DNA from: Clostridia bacterium
GTDB taxonomy: Bacteria; Bacillota_E; SLMV01; PUMD01
Assembly (NCBI GenBank): GCA_003562655.1
Contig: PWUC01000141.1
Location: forward strand, 1-8,719
Length of the DNA: 8,719 bases
Reading direction: 5' to 3'
In this document: piece by piece, positions 1 through 6,751 of the stretch
Layout: each line of letters opens with the position of its first letter
Position numbering within the stretch: position 1 is the stretch's first letter
Notes under the pieces: generated by a model
Seen by the model: only the letters and a program-made list of their open reading frames with translations
The model's database searches: none
What the model was told of the DNA's origin: nothing
Program-made: the position numbers and the translations under genes

Positions 1-217
1 CCTCATGCTCCCACACCAGGGTGAAGGAGGGGCTGCGGAAGGGGCCGGGGGCCCCGGCTCCCCGCATCAATCCGGAGGCAAGAACGGTCTTTCCCGCACC
101 GAGGGAGCCCTCCAGGGCAAAGGCCTCTCCCCCCACGAGACTCCGCCCCATGGCCTCGCCCAGCGCGCGGGTCTCCTCTTCCCCGGAAGTGTACCAGGTG
201 TGGGTGTGAGGCTCCAA
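1..217 (-). CDS. tsaE: tRNA threonylcarbamoyladenosine biosynthesis ATPase TsaE (N-terminal part, cut by window edge)
   Basis: TsaE is the small cytosolic ATPase that works with TsaB and TsaD to put the threonylcarbamoyl group on A37 of ANN-decoding tRNAs. Seventy-two residues are visible; the rest lies beyond base 1. Reading from the TTG at 217-215, an ETRALGEAMG helix (15-24) is followed by a Walker A loop GSLGAGKT (37-44) and the family's SPSFTLV segment (62-68), which corresponds to SPTFTLV in typical members. The start is chosen because TTG lies just after GGTGATC (222-228), and no other start codon in this frame precedes the conserved region after the upstream stop. A different frame starting at GTG 227 shows no family motif. 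The gene follows the uracil-DNA glycosylase gene by 6 nt, in the same frame, so the two are probably co-transcribed. The family assignment is firm; the exact start is likely but not proven. Confidence 0.92.
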   Translation of the reverse strand, partial: MEPHTHTWYTSGEEETRALGEAMGRSLVGGEAFALEGSLGAGKTVLASGLMRGAGAPGPFRSPSFTLVWEHE

Positions 218-221
218 GTCT

Positions 222-228
222 GATCACC
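222..228 (-). promoter_or_regulatory. Ribosome binding site for tsaE overlapping the upstream stop codon
   Basis: GGTGATC matches the 5' part of the anti-Shine-Dalgarno complement (AAGGAGGTGATC) and sits 4 nt before the TTG. The TGA inside it (226-224) is the stop codon of the glycosylase gene. Termination of one gene and initiation of the next therefore share the same bases, which suggests translational coupling. Confidence 0.6.
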
Positions 229-898
229 CGTCCCCTGCCAGTTCCGCCATGACCAGTTTCATATCACGCCAGGTCGGACCCTTCTTGTTGGGATCCCGCA
301 GAAGGGCGGCGGGATGGAAGGTGGGCATGACCCTGACTCCCTGCCAGCTCTGCCAGGTTCCCCTCATCCTGGTGATGCGGGCCGAGGGATCGATCAACCC
401 CTGGGTGGCGGCCGCGCCCAGGGCCACGATGATCCGGGGGCGGATCAGGCGAACCTGCGTCCTCAGGTAGGGGATGCAGGTCTCCCTCTCCTCGGGCGTT
501 GGTGTGCGGTTCTCCGGCGGGCGGCACTTGACAATATTCGTGATGTATACGGTCTCTCGCGACAGCCCACATGCCTGCAGAATCTGGTTGAGCATCTGAC
601 CCGCCCGGCCGACAAAGGGCCGGCCCAACCTGTCCTCGTCGGCTCCGGGAGCCTCACCCACAAGCATCAGGTCACTGTCGGGCTGCCCCTCGCCGAACAC
701 CACCTGCCTGCATCCAGACCTCAGCTGGCACTTCCGGCAGGCGCCCACCCGGGCCTGAAGATCGCCCAGGTCCTCCTGGTCGTCGCCCGCCTCTCTCCAG
801 TACGATGCCCAGGGCGTCAGACTCTCCTCGTCCTGGCCGGAGACAAAATCAAGGCCCAACTGGCGGACATCCTCCTGTTCGTCCTCATTCTTCCTCAT
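224..898 (-). CDS. Family 4 uracil-DNA glycosylase (iron-sulfur type)
   Basis: Removes uracil from DNA, starting base excision repair of deaminated cytosine. The 224-residue protein has the family 4 pattern. An iron-sulfur cysteine set is visible at C54, C57, C125 and C141. The catalytic-pocket motif GEAPGADED is at 81-89, GRPFVGRAG at 92-100, [12 protein letters not shown] at 120-131, and the DNA-contacting TFHPAALLR at 193-201. C63 and C110 are extra cysteines. The first 45 residues or so are acidic and precede the conserved core, a modest N-terminal extension for this family. ATG at 898 has GGGAGTGAG upstream (904-912). The start overlaps the end of the preceding gene by 14 nt and the stop lies 6 nt before tsaE, so it sits in the middle of a compact operon. 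Uracil specificity is known for the family and inferred here. Confidence 0.95.
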   Translation of the reverse strand: MRKNEDEQEDVRQLGLDFVSGQDEESLTPWASYWREAGDDQEDLGDLQARVGACRKCQLRSGCRQVVFGEGQPDSDLMLVGEAPGADEDRLGRPFVGRAGQMLNQILQACGLSRETVYITNIVKCRPPENRTPTPEERETCIPYLRTQVRLIRPRIIVALGAAATQGLIDPSARITRMRGTWQSWQGVRVMPTFHPAALLRDPNKKGPTWRDMKLVMAELAGDG

Positions 899-1817
899 CG
901 GTACTCACTCCCATGTACTTGGACATCATCTGCTGACGGCGGCGCTTCAACACCTCTGGATATCTCGCCACGTACCTCATATTGGCTCGAAATGCCCCCG
1001 ACATGCGCCCCCGCAGCCGGTCATCGATCTCCTCCACCGCCTCCAGGATGCGGGCGCCCGCCGCCCCGGCCTCCTCACACCTCGGGCGGCAGGGAAAAAA
1101 GGCGGCGGCGAAGTAGGCCAGGGGTTCGATGTCCTCCTGCACATCGGACAGCTGGTTCGAGGCCCGCAGCGCACTGTCCACCCGGTCGCGGACATCATCA
1201 ATGTAGGCCGTCACACAACAGTCGGGGTAGCTCAACAGACGCCCCAGCCGCTCCAGGTACTCTGAAGATCTCTCCTCCGGCATGAAAAGGGCCGTGGGCC
1301 GCTCGCCCTCCCTCATCTCCTGCAGCATTTCGCGCCGGATCTGCTCTCGCCGGACCATCAGCGCCGCCACCTCGCCGACGGTGCTCTGGTCGCGGACCAC
1401 ATAGATCTCGTCCAGGCTGGGACGCAGCTGCGTCTCATAGACCTGCAGTCCCAGCTCCTCGGCCCAGCGCCGGTGGGCCCGGTAGTTGGGATGGTCAAAC
1501 ACGGCCTCCTCGTAGGACTCGCGCAGCAGCGAGGCCTTGTACCTGAGCGGGTTCATGATCGCCCTCATCGCCCCGTACCGCGCCCGGTCAAAGAGACCGC
1601 CGATCCCACCCCTGGCCCTTCCCCCGTAGTACCTGCGGTTGAACCCCTCGTCGATGCTCTGTCGTATCCGCTCACCATCGGGGAAATCCGCAGGACTTAT
1701 CAGTAGGGCCACCCGCCGTCCACCGGCGGCTACGGCGAGAAGATCCTCCATCTTGACCTGCTCCTGCACATCACCGTCATTGAGCAGCTGCATGGACTTT
1801 TCTGCCGTGACGTTCAT
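885..1817 (-). CDS. DUF483-like protein with YPDCC and PCxxxC cysteine motifs
   Basis: A soluble protein of 310 residues with no firm function. Its C-terminal part contains LLSYPDCCVTAY (194-205) and, after a helical stretch, FFPCRPRC (240-247). This places C200, C201, C243 and C247 as a likely metal or iron-sulfur site. The 'YP-x-CC ... PC-x3-C' pattern resembles DUF483, a domain known mainly from archaea; that is recognition from memory, not a search. The N-terminal third is less distinctive, with a short hydrophobic strand (ALLI, 37-40) and a glycine/arginine-rich turn (61-81, RRYYGGRARGGIGG). The tail from 261 is basic and helical and ends in acidic TDEEE. Two in-frame ATGs lie 18 and 21 nt upstream (1835, 1838), but ATG 1817 has by far the best ribosome binding site. 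The gene overlaps the glycosylase gene by 14 nt. There are no signal peptide or membrane segments. Confidence 0.7.
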   Translation of the reverse strand: MNVTAEKSMQLLNDGDVQEQVKMEDLLAVAAGGRRVALLISPADFPDGERIRQSIDEGFNRRYYGGRARGGIGGLFDRARYGAMRAIMNPLRYKASLLRESYEEAVFDHPNYRAHRRWAEELGLQVYETQLRPSLDEIYVVRDQSTVGEVAALMVRREQIRREMLQEMREGERPTALFMPEERSSEYLERLGRLLSYPDCCVTAYIDDVRDRVDSALRASNQLSDVQEDIEPLAYFAAAFFPCRPRCEEAGAAGARILEAVEEIDDRLRGRMSGAFRANMRYVARYPEVLKRRRQQMMSKYMGVSTDEEE

Positions 1818-1820
1818 GTC

Positions 1821-1829
1821 ATCACCTCT
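1821..1829 (-). promoter_or_regulatory. Strong ribosome binding site deciding the start of the DUF483-like gene
   Basis: AGAGGTGAT is an 8-of-9 match to AGGAGGTGAT-type sites, and its AGG core is 7 nt before ATG 1817. The upstream in-frame ATGs at 1838 and 1835 have only a GGGG run in front of them. This favours a 310-residue product over 316-317 residues. Confidence 0.6.
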
Positions 1830-1876
1830 TACCATCATACCCCTATTGCGGATTCAATTCACCCGTTCAACAACAG

Positions 1877-1903
1877 AGCGGGCCGCCCGGTGGGAAGCCC
1901 GCT
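1877..1903 (-). promoter_or_regulatory. Inverted repeat between hybrid-B and the DUF483-like gene
   Basis: Perfect 7-bp arms AGCGGGC / GCCCGCT flank a 13-nt loop inside the only long intergenic gap (1818-1927). In the minus-strand transcript the 3' arm is followed by CTGTTGTTG rather than a clean U-run, so it is not a textbook intrinsic terminator. It could be a weak terminator, an attenuator or an mRNA-processing hairpin between the MutL module and the downstream genes. Confidence 0.4.
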
Positions 1904-1927
1904 GACTCATCAGCCTCTCAATCTGTC

Positions 1928-3052
1928 TCAACCCTCGATGATCTCGACATTGGCACGGGGGACGGTGACCTCCGTCCCGTCCTCCAACCGGGCCTTCAAC
2001 ACCCGAACCCGGGCCTCACTCTCGACCTCCTGCAGGGCGGGCGGCAGCTCCGTCACCTCGGCCAGGGCTCCGAAATGGGGTTCCCGGATGATCCGGACCG
2101 GGGTACCCACGTCCAGTCCCCCTGCCGAGTCCGCGATGGCCACATCATCGGCACCCAGCTGCACGTCGGGTACGATGATCTCGGGTCGCATGACCCCGGC
2201 GCGAATCTGCGTCGCCCCGTTCACGGATGCGGTGCTGCCCTCCAGGTCCACGAGCAGGTCGAAGGTCTTGCCGGCAATGGCCATGGGCCCGAAGCCCTCG
2301 GTGACGAGCATCGTCACGGGGATGTCCTCATGCCCGGTAATGGCCACCCCGATGTCATATCCGAGGTAGTCGACGAGGTCCTCATCGATGACCCCACCGG
2401 CGACGACGGCGACGGCTCCGACCTCGGCGGCGCGTATGAGCATGTCGCTGGTGGCCAGGGCACCTGCCACGATGATGCAATCCCGGCAGTCCTCGCCGAT
2501 ATCCGTGGGGCTGATCCTCGCGTCCGGGGAGGACGCCAGGACCCTGATCCTGCCCAGCCGCTCTCCCCCGACGCCGAAAATCCCCTGGATGAAGGCACCG
2601 ACGGCCTCGATGACGACCCCCTCCTCGGGGATGACTTCGGCCACCTTTCCGTGCACATAACCGTATACCTCCAGGGGCACAGGCTTCTTTCGAAACACGG
2701 CCTGCCCGCTTACGGGAGACACCATCTCCAGCGTACCGGTCAGGGGTGACTTCAGATCCCTCCTGAACAGCCCAAACCACCCGGCTGTCCTGCCGATGAC
2801 CTGGTCCTCCTCCACGTCGTCGCCCTCTGACACCAGCAGGTCATCAACGATGTCCGCGGGCTCAACACTCAGCAGGTTGGCTATGTTTATGCTCACGGGA
2901 TCCCCGGGGATCTCCGTGCGGGCCACCACCTGCCCGGGCCCAACGATCTCACCGACCTCAACGAGGACCTCACCCTTCAGGGGCAGGCGACGGGTCTTTC
3001 TCACCAGCTCGGTCCGGCTCACCTTCAAACCCGGAGTATATGCGTGGGCCAT
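1928..3052 (-). CDS. Hybrid-B: lipoyl-like sandwich protein with C-terminal KOW-like domain, MutL-B partner
   Basis: This 374-residue protein is a paralog of hybrid-A and immediately follows MutL-B. Its N-terminal part reads as a lipoyl/biotinyl-like barrel-sandwich: LKGEVLVEVGEIVGPGQVVAR (25-45) and DLLVSEGDDVEEDQVIG (71-87) are hammerhead-type turns, and SPLTGTLEMVSPVSGQAVF (102-120) continues the fold. I see no lysine in an MKM or DKA context, so a carrier role is unlikely. The middle region (150-294) is the part best conserved with hybrid-A and includes TGHEDIPVTMLVTEGFG (239-255) and ATQIRAGVMRPEI (280-292). The tail (about 314-374) is KOW-like: GTPVRIIREPHFGALAEV, then VTVPRANVEII. ATG 3052 follows the MutL-B stop by 2 nt and has GGGGAGG 7 nt upstream (3060-3066). 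A longer frame from 3127 would overlap MutL-B for 73 nt and lacks family sequence. Function is unknown; I infer a scaffold or regulator for MutL-B. Confidence 0.82.
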   Translation of the reverse strand: MAHAYTPGLKVSRTELVRKTRRLPLKGEVLVEVGEIVGPGQVVARTEIPGDPVSINIANLLSVEPADIVDDLLVSEGDDVEEDQVIGRTAGWFGLFRRDLKSPLTGTLEMVSPVSGQAVFRKKPVPLEVYGYVHGKVAEVIPEEGVVIEAVGAFIQGIFGVGGERLGRIRVLASSPDARISPTDIGEDCRDCIIVAGALATSDMLIRAAEVGAVAVVAGGVIDEDLVDYLGYDIGVAITGHEDIPVTMLVTEGFGPMAIAGKTFDLLVDLEGSTASVNGATQIRAGVMRPEIIVPDVQLGADDVAIADSAGGLDVGTPVRIIREPHFGALAEVTELPPALQEVESEARVRVLKARLEDGTEVTVPRANVEIIEG

Positions 3053-3054
3053 GA

Positions 3055-4929
3055 CTACGCCTCCCCTCTTTCTTCGGTGTACCTGGACAGAGCCTCTGCC
3101 GGGTACACGTTGAGGGCCCCGATCCACTTCATCAGCTGGCCCCGTCGCTCCTCACGATCCTCGGACAGGTACAGCGGACGGCCCCGGCCGTCCAGGATCA
3201 CACCGGCGACGCCTCCCTCGAGTTCAACTGTCACCCGGCGGCCAAACCCGGCGCCCATGTCCCAGCGCCGGCCGGGCGTGATTGCGGCCCGGGCGACCTC
3301 TCCCTCCTCCAGCGGGATGCTCTTCATCTCACCAAAGGCCAGGCTCTCGGTGATCGTCTCCCCGCCGGGCATCTCCAGCTCGATCGTCAGCAGGTTCGAT
3401 TCACCCAGGTTCGACACCCTGGTGCCCCTGCGCTGCACCGGCGCCACCGCCGTTCCCAACCTGATCAGGCAGTCCCGCTCAAACACCTGGGCCGCGGCCT
3501 CGGAATGAACCGTGGACAGAACACCCAGCTGCGGCATCATGAAGATGCTGTCCACCGCCAGCTCGGTGACGCCGTGGGGCTGGAAGGCATCGAGCAGCAT
3601 CATCGCCGCCTGCGCCCTGCGGGGCGCATGGGACAGGGCACCGCCGCTGCCGAGAATCATCGCCACCGTCATCATGTCGACCAGGGTATCCGAGGCCACA
3701 TCAAACATGCTGCCGATGTCAAGATCCGTCGCCTTGGCGCCCTTCAGGGCCGTGGCCAGGGTCTTGTGGTGCTCAAAGGCCAGGCGCAGGGCCTCGCGCG
3801 CCAGCGCCTGTTCGATGATCAGCTCCTGCAGCGTCTGTGGTATGGTGGTGGGCCGGATCATCTTGTTCCGTATGCGGTTGCGCAGGTCCGCCTCGTCGAT
3901 CTCAAGGGGCAGCCAGCGCATGATCCCCTCGAGGCCCGCCTCCAACAGCACGTTGCAGATGCTGTAGCTCATGCCCAGGTTGGCGGAAACGGTGCGGTTG
4001 AACTGTTCTCCAAAAACACTGAAAACATCAGTGGTCGCCCCGCCGATGTCCACACCGATGATGTCGATCTCCCGCTGCCGGGCCACATTCTCAATCCCGG
4101 TTCCCACGGCCCCCGGCGTGGGCATTATTGGCACATCAGTCCACTTCATAAGCTTGTTGTAGCCCGGGGCCTGGGCCATCACGTGTTCCATGAAGAGATT
4201 GTGGATCTCCTCCCGCGCCGGGGCGAGGATCTCCTCCTCGAGGGTCGGGCGAAGATTATCGACCATCCTGAGATCCACCTGGTCTTTCAATACATCGCTG
4301 ATGTGGCTGCGCGCGTCCTTGTTGCCGGCGTAGATGACCGGGAGCCTGAAGCCGATTCCCAGGCGCGGCTTGGGATCGGCCGCTGCAATCAGCTCCGCGA
4401 TCTGGCTGACGTGGGATACGGTCCCGCCGTCAATCCCGCCCGAAAGAAGGATCATGTCGGGACGGAGATCCCTGATCCGGTGGATCTTCTCGTGAGGCAG
4501 GCGGCCGTCATCGACGGCGATCGTGTCCATGACGATGGCCCCCGCTCCCAGGGCTGCCCTCTCGGCACTCTCCGCAGTCATGGTCTTGACCACTCCGGCC
4601 ACCATCATCTGCAGACCGCCGCCTGCGCTGCTGGTGGAAAGATACAGATCCGTCCCCCGTTCGTCGGACTCTCTGACGGTGATGATGCCGTCCTCGGCCA
4701 GAAAGCTCCTGCCGCTGAGCTCCTCGACTTCACCGACGGCATTTCTGACCCCCATGGTCACATCCTCGAAGGGTGCCTCCACCGTCGTCGGGGCCTCACC
4801 GCGAACCACGAGTCGGTATTCGTCGCCCTGCTTCTCAATGAGAATCGCCTTGGTGGTGGTGCTGCCGCAGTCGGTCGCCACGATGGTGCGAATGTCTCTC
4901 AAGGAAAAATCCCGTTTCTCCTCCGTCAA
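3055..4929 (-). CDS. MutL-B: glutamate mutase L (GlmL/MutL) family ASKHA ATPase
   Basis: Member of the MutL/GlmL family found with B12-dependent aminomutases, unrelated to mismatch-repair MutL. Its 624 residues show ATPase motifs in order: phosphate-1 DCGSTTTK (20-27), STSSAGGGLQMMVAG (98-112), LLSGGIDGG (161-169), phosphate-2 GVDIGGATTDVFS (292-304), SANLGMSYSI (315-324) and the adenosine-type GSGGALSHAP (427-436). All are intact, so it probably binds and hydrolyses ATP. Residues from about 493 onward extend beyond the roughly 460-residue GlmL proteins I know. The extension carries LEGGVAGVILDGRGRPLYL (570-588) and KWIGALNVYP (601-610), also present in MutL-A. The start is TTG at 4929, preceded by the purine-rich site GGGAGGAGGAGAGG (4934-4947). 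It lies 57 nt after the small-protein gene and 2 nt before hybrid-B. The family is secure; the substrate complex is unknown because no mutase is nearby. Confidence 0.9.
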   Translation of the reverse strand: MTEEKRDFSLRDIRTIVATDCGSTTTKAILIEKQGDEYRLVVRGEAPTTVEAPFEDVTMGVRNAVGEVEELSGRSFLAEDGIITVRESDERGTDLYLSTSSAGGGLQMMVAGVVKTMTAESAERAALGAGAIVMDTIAVDDGRLPHEKIHRIRDLRPDMILLSGGIDGGTVSHVSQIAELIAAADPKPRLGIGFRLPVIYAGNKDARSHISDVLKDQVDLRMVDNLRPTLEEEILAPAREEIHNLFMEHVMAQAPGYNKLMKWTDVPIMPTPGAVGTGIENVARQREIDIIGVDIGGATTDVFSVFGEQFNRTVSANLGMSYSICNVLLEAGLEGIMRWLPLEIDEADLRNRIRNKMIRPTTIPQTLQELIIEQALAREALRLAFEHHKTLATALKGAKATDLDIGSMFDVASDTLVDMMTVAMILGSGGALSHAPRRAQAAMMLLDAFQPHGVTELAVDSIFMMPQLGVLSTVHSEAAAQVFERDCLIRLGTAVAPVQRRGTRVSNLGESNLLTIELEMPGGETITESLAFGEMKSIPLEEGEVARAAITPGRRWDMGAGFGRRVTVELEGGVAGVILDGRGRPLYLSEDREERRGQLMKWIGALNVYPAEALSRYTEERGEA

Positions 4930-4933
4930 GCAA

Positions 4934-4947
4934 CCTCTCCTCCTCCC
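4934..4947 (-). promoter_or_regulatory. Ribosome binding site for the TTG start of MutL-B
   Basis: GGGAGGAGGAGAGG lies immediately upstream of TTG 4929 and contains overlapping GGAGG cores. No in-frame ATG or GTG lies nearby upstream. The alternative TTG at codon 10 is too far from any such site, so TTG 4929 is preferred. Confidence 0.55.
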
Positions 4948-4986
4948 GCATGTCCGCCGGGTAACCCCTCCCTGACCTGGGCATCA

Positions 4987-5352
4987 TCACCGGCTGCACC
5001 CGTCATCATCATCTTCATCCCCGCCGGGGGTGTCATCGTCGTCCTCGCCACCGGAACCATCATCTGGGCCCCTGAGCTCCTCGCGGGACAGCTCCTCAAG
5101 GCGGTCCAGGAACCTGTCGAGATTGTCGCGATCCTGCAGGAGAAAGCCCACTTCGGACATGTATGGATGCCCCGTCAGCGTATCTCCGATGGGGGCGAAG
5201 AAGTGTATGGCCTGGCTCGTCAGAAAGGAAATGGGGCGGATGATGTCGGTGAACAGCATGGCCGGGGTCATCATGCCCCACTTCTGCATGCGCTGGCTCA
5301 AACCTTCGATCATCTCATCCCGCCGATCCTCGGACAGCTCGTCCAGCAGCAT
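4987..5352 (-). CDS. Small 121-residue protein with hydrophobic centre and acidic tail
   Basis: I do not recognise a named family. The N-terminus is charged and helical (1-25). A hydrophobic, aromatic core follows at 28-58 (MTPAMLFTDIIRPISFLTSQAIHFFAPIG), then a leucine/charge-patterned helix (70-93) with FLLQDRDNLDRFLDRLEEL. The last 25 residues are mostly Asp, Glu and Gly, ending DDDDGCSR. The hydrophobic stretch contains proline and charged or polar residues, so it is more likely a buried or partner-binding helical hairpin than a classical membrane span, though membrane contact is possible. I have an unverified impression that similar small proteins occur beside MutL genes in other bacteria. 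ATG 5352 has GGGAGGGAG upstream (5358-5366). It sits 43 nt after hybrid-A and 57 nt before MutL-B, joining the two halves of the duplicated module. Only one copy is present. Confidence 0.8.
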   Translation of the reverse strand: MLLDELSEDRRDEMIEGLSQRMQKWGMMTPAMLFTDIIRPISFLTSQAIHFFAPIGDTLTGHPYMSEVGFLLQDRDNLDRFLDRLEELSREELRGPDDGSGGEDDDDTPGGDEDDDDGCSR

Positions 5353-5395
5353 GGGGGCTCCCTCCCTCGAGCTGGTTCTGGAAAAAACTGCTGCT

Positions 5396-6751
5396 TCAGA
5401 AGATCTCTACATTCTTGCGGGGTATGCTCACCGCATCTTCTTTCCCTTCAATCTTAATACGTGCCACGGGAACCCTGGCGCCCGTCTCGATCTCCTGGGG
5501 ACGGCTGGGCATCTCAACCACCTCACCGAGGACACCGAAATACGGATCACTGACGATCCTGACCCGCTGCCCGAGAACGATGTCTTCACTCACCTCCTCG
5601 GCCTCGTACACCGGACCGTCGTAACCTGGGAAGGGGCACACGATCTCCGGCCTGATGGCACCCGCCCGAATCTGGGTTCGCCCGTTGATCGACGCTCCCA
5701 TGCCGTCCAGCTGTTTGAGGGCATCAAAGGCATGCCGGCGCATGTTCAGCTCTCCGAAACCCTCCATCAGGATCACCGTCATGTCGATGTCCTCCTGACC
5801 GGTGATCCCCACACCCAGCTTCACCCCCAGGGAATTGACCAGGTTGAGGTAGCTGGCCGTGGCACATATGACCCCGCTGACTCCAACTTCCAGGGCCCTC
5901 TCGAGGGCCTCGTTGGTGGCGTAGCCACCGATGACGATGACCTTGCCCTGCAGCTCATCGCCGATCATGTCGGCCGTGAGATTGGCCGTCGGGTCGTCGT
6001 CCATCAGGACCAGCTCACCGTAGTTCTCCGGACCGACGCCGAACACACCGTTGATCAGCACGCCCGTCGTCTCGACCACAGCACCGTACCTGGGAATGAC
6101 CTCGGTGACCAACCCATTGATGAAGGCGGTTATCACGATCTCCTTGAACGGCCGCGAGATGGTGATATACCCGGTCCTGTCGTTGACCTCGGTTATTATT
6201 CCCGATATCGGCGCTCGCGTTGCACGGGTGAAAAAGGCCGAGGCCTCACCCTTTTTGGCCACAATCGAACCCTTCTTCACCTCCTGCCCGATCTTGGTTA
6301 TCATATTCCCGGGAAGCTCGCGGGGCCGGCACCCCAGATCGAAGGCCGCGTCAAAGCTGACCGGTGGTTCCTCCTTGCCGAACTCCTCCCGGATCACCAG
6401 GCGGCCCGACTTGCCCGAGACATCCTCCAGGATGCCATCGGTGGGAGCCTCGTATTCCTTTCGACCATAGAGCCCCGCCCTCGCTCGCGCGATGACCTGG
6501 CCGGTCTCGACGTGCTCGCCCTTCTCCACCAGCAGAGCATCCGGTGTGGCCTCCGGTTCGATGCCCAGCAGCCGGAACAGGGGGATCACCCAGGGAATGC
6601 CCGGCTTGAGAGTGATCTTGGCCAGATGGGTGTCGTGGGCGACCTCCTCGCCCTCGGCCACCAGCACCTCCCCCGGCAGGGGCAGTTCCCGTCTCTCGCT
6701 GATCGGCTGGATGGGGTAGCTAACGCTTGAATAGTCTGGCAAAGAAGCCAC
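5396..6751 (-). CDS. Hybrid-A: double lipoyl-like sandwich protein with C-terminal KOW-like domain, MutL-A partner
   Basis: At 451 residues this is the longer paralog of hybrid-B. The N-terminus has LPGEVLVAEGEEVAHDTHLAK (25-45), DALLVEKGEHVETGQVIARA (71-90) and APTDGILEDVSGKSGRLVI (102-120). A second, similar unit follows: GNMITKIGQEVKKGSIVAKKG (148-168) and APISGIITEVNDRTGYITI (180-198). The repeat spacing of about 77 residues equals the length difference from hybrid-B, so one sandwich unit was gained or lost. The middle (228-372) includes TGQEDIDMTVILMEGFG (317-333) and RTQIRAGAIRPEI (358-370). The tail is KOW-like: GQRVRIVSDPYFGVLGEV (394-411), then VSIPRKNVEIF. GTG 6751 is chosen for its strong ribosome binding site and because family sequence begins right after it; the open frame running up to 6997 shadows MutL-A. 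It overlaps MutL-A by 32 nt. No carrier lysine is seen. Function is unknown. Confidence 0.84.
   Translation of the reverse strand: MASLPDYSSVSYPIQPISERRELPLPGEVLVAEGEEVAHDTHLAKITLKPGIPWVIPLFRLLGIEPEATPDALLVEKGEHVETGQVIARARAGLYGRKEYEAPTDGILEDVSGKSGRLVIREEFGKEEPPVSFDAAFDLGCRPRELPGNMITKIGQEVKKGSIVAKKGEASAFFTRATRAPISGIITEVNDRTGYITISRPFKEIVITAFINGLVTEVIPRYGAVVETTGVLINGVFGVGPENYGELVLMDDDPTANLTADMIGDELQGKVIVIGGYATNEALERALEVGVSGVICATASYLNLVNSLGVKLGVGITGQEDIDMTVILMEGFGELNMRRHAFDALKQLDGMGASINGRTQIRAGAIRPEIVCPFPGYDGPVYEAEEVSEDIVLGQRVRIVSDPYFGVLGEVVEMPSRPQEIETGARVPVARIKIEGKEDAVSIPRKNVEIF

Noticed and set aside
1839..1876. Sigma-70 promoter (TTGAAC, 17 nt, AATAGG) before the DUF483-like gene
   Set aside because: The -35 matches at 4 of 6 positions and the -10 at only 3 of 6; not better than chance.
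3053..3127. N-terminal extension of hybrid-B to 399 residues
   Set aside because: It overlaps the MutL-B coding end and adds no family sequence; ATG 3052 has a good ribosome binding site.
3505..5457. Long plus-strand open frame of 650 codons
   Set aside because: It lies antisense to MutL-B, the small protein and part of hybrid-A, shows no family motif, and is rich in His, Arg, Gly and Pro as expected for a shadow frame in GC-rich DNA.
5030..6730. Long plus-strand open frame of 566 codons, and similar ones at 314-1285, 2075-2749 and 6903-8255
   Set aside because: All are antisense to genes with clear family motifs and good ribosome binding sites; none has recognisable protein sequence.
1928..6751. 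Hybrid proteins as biotin or lipoate carriers
   Set aside because: No MKM, DKA or similar lysine lies at the hairpin turns of either protein.
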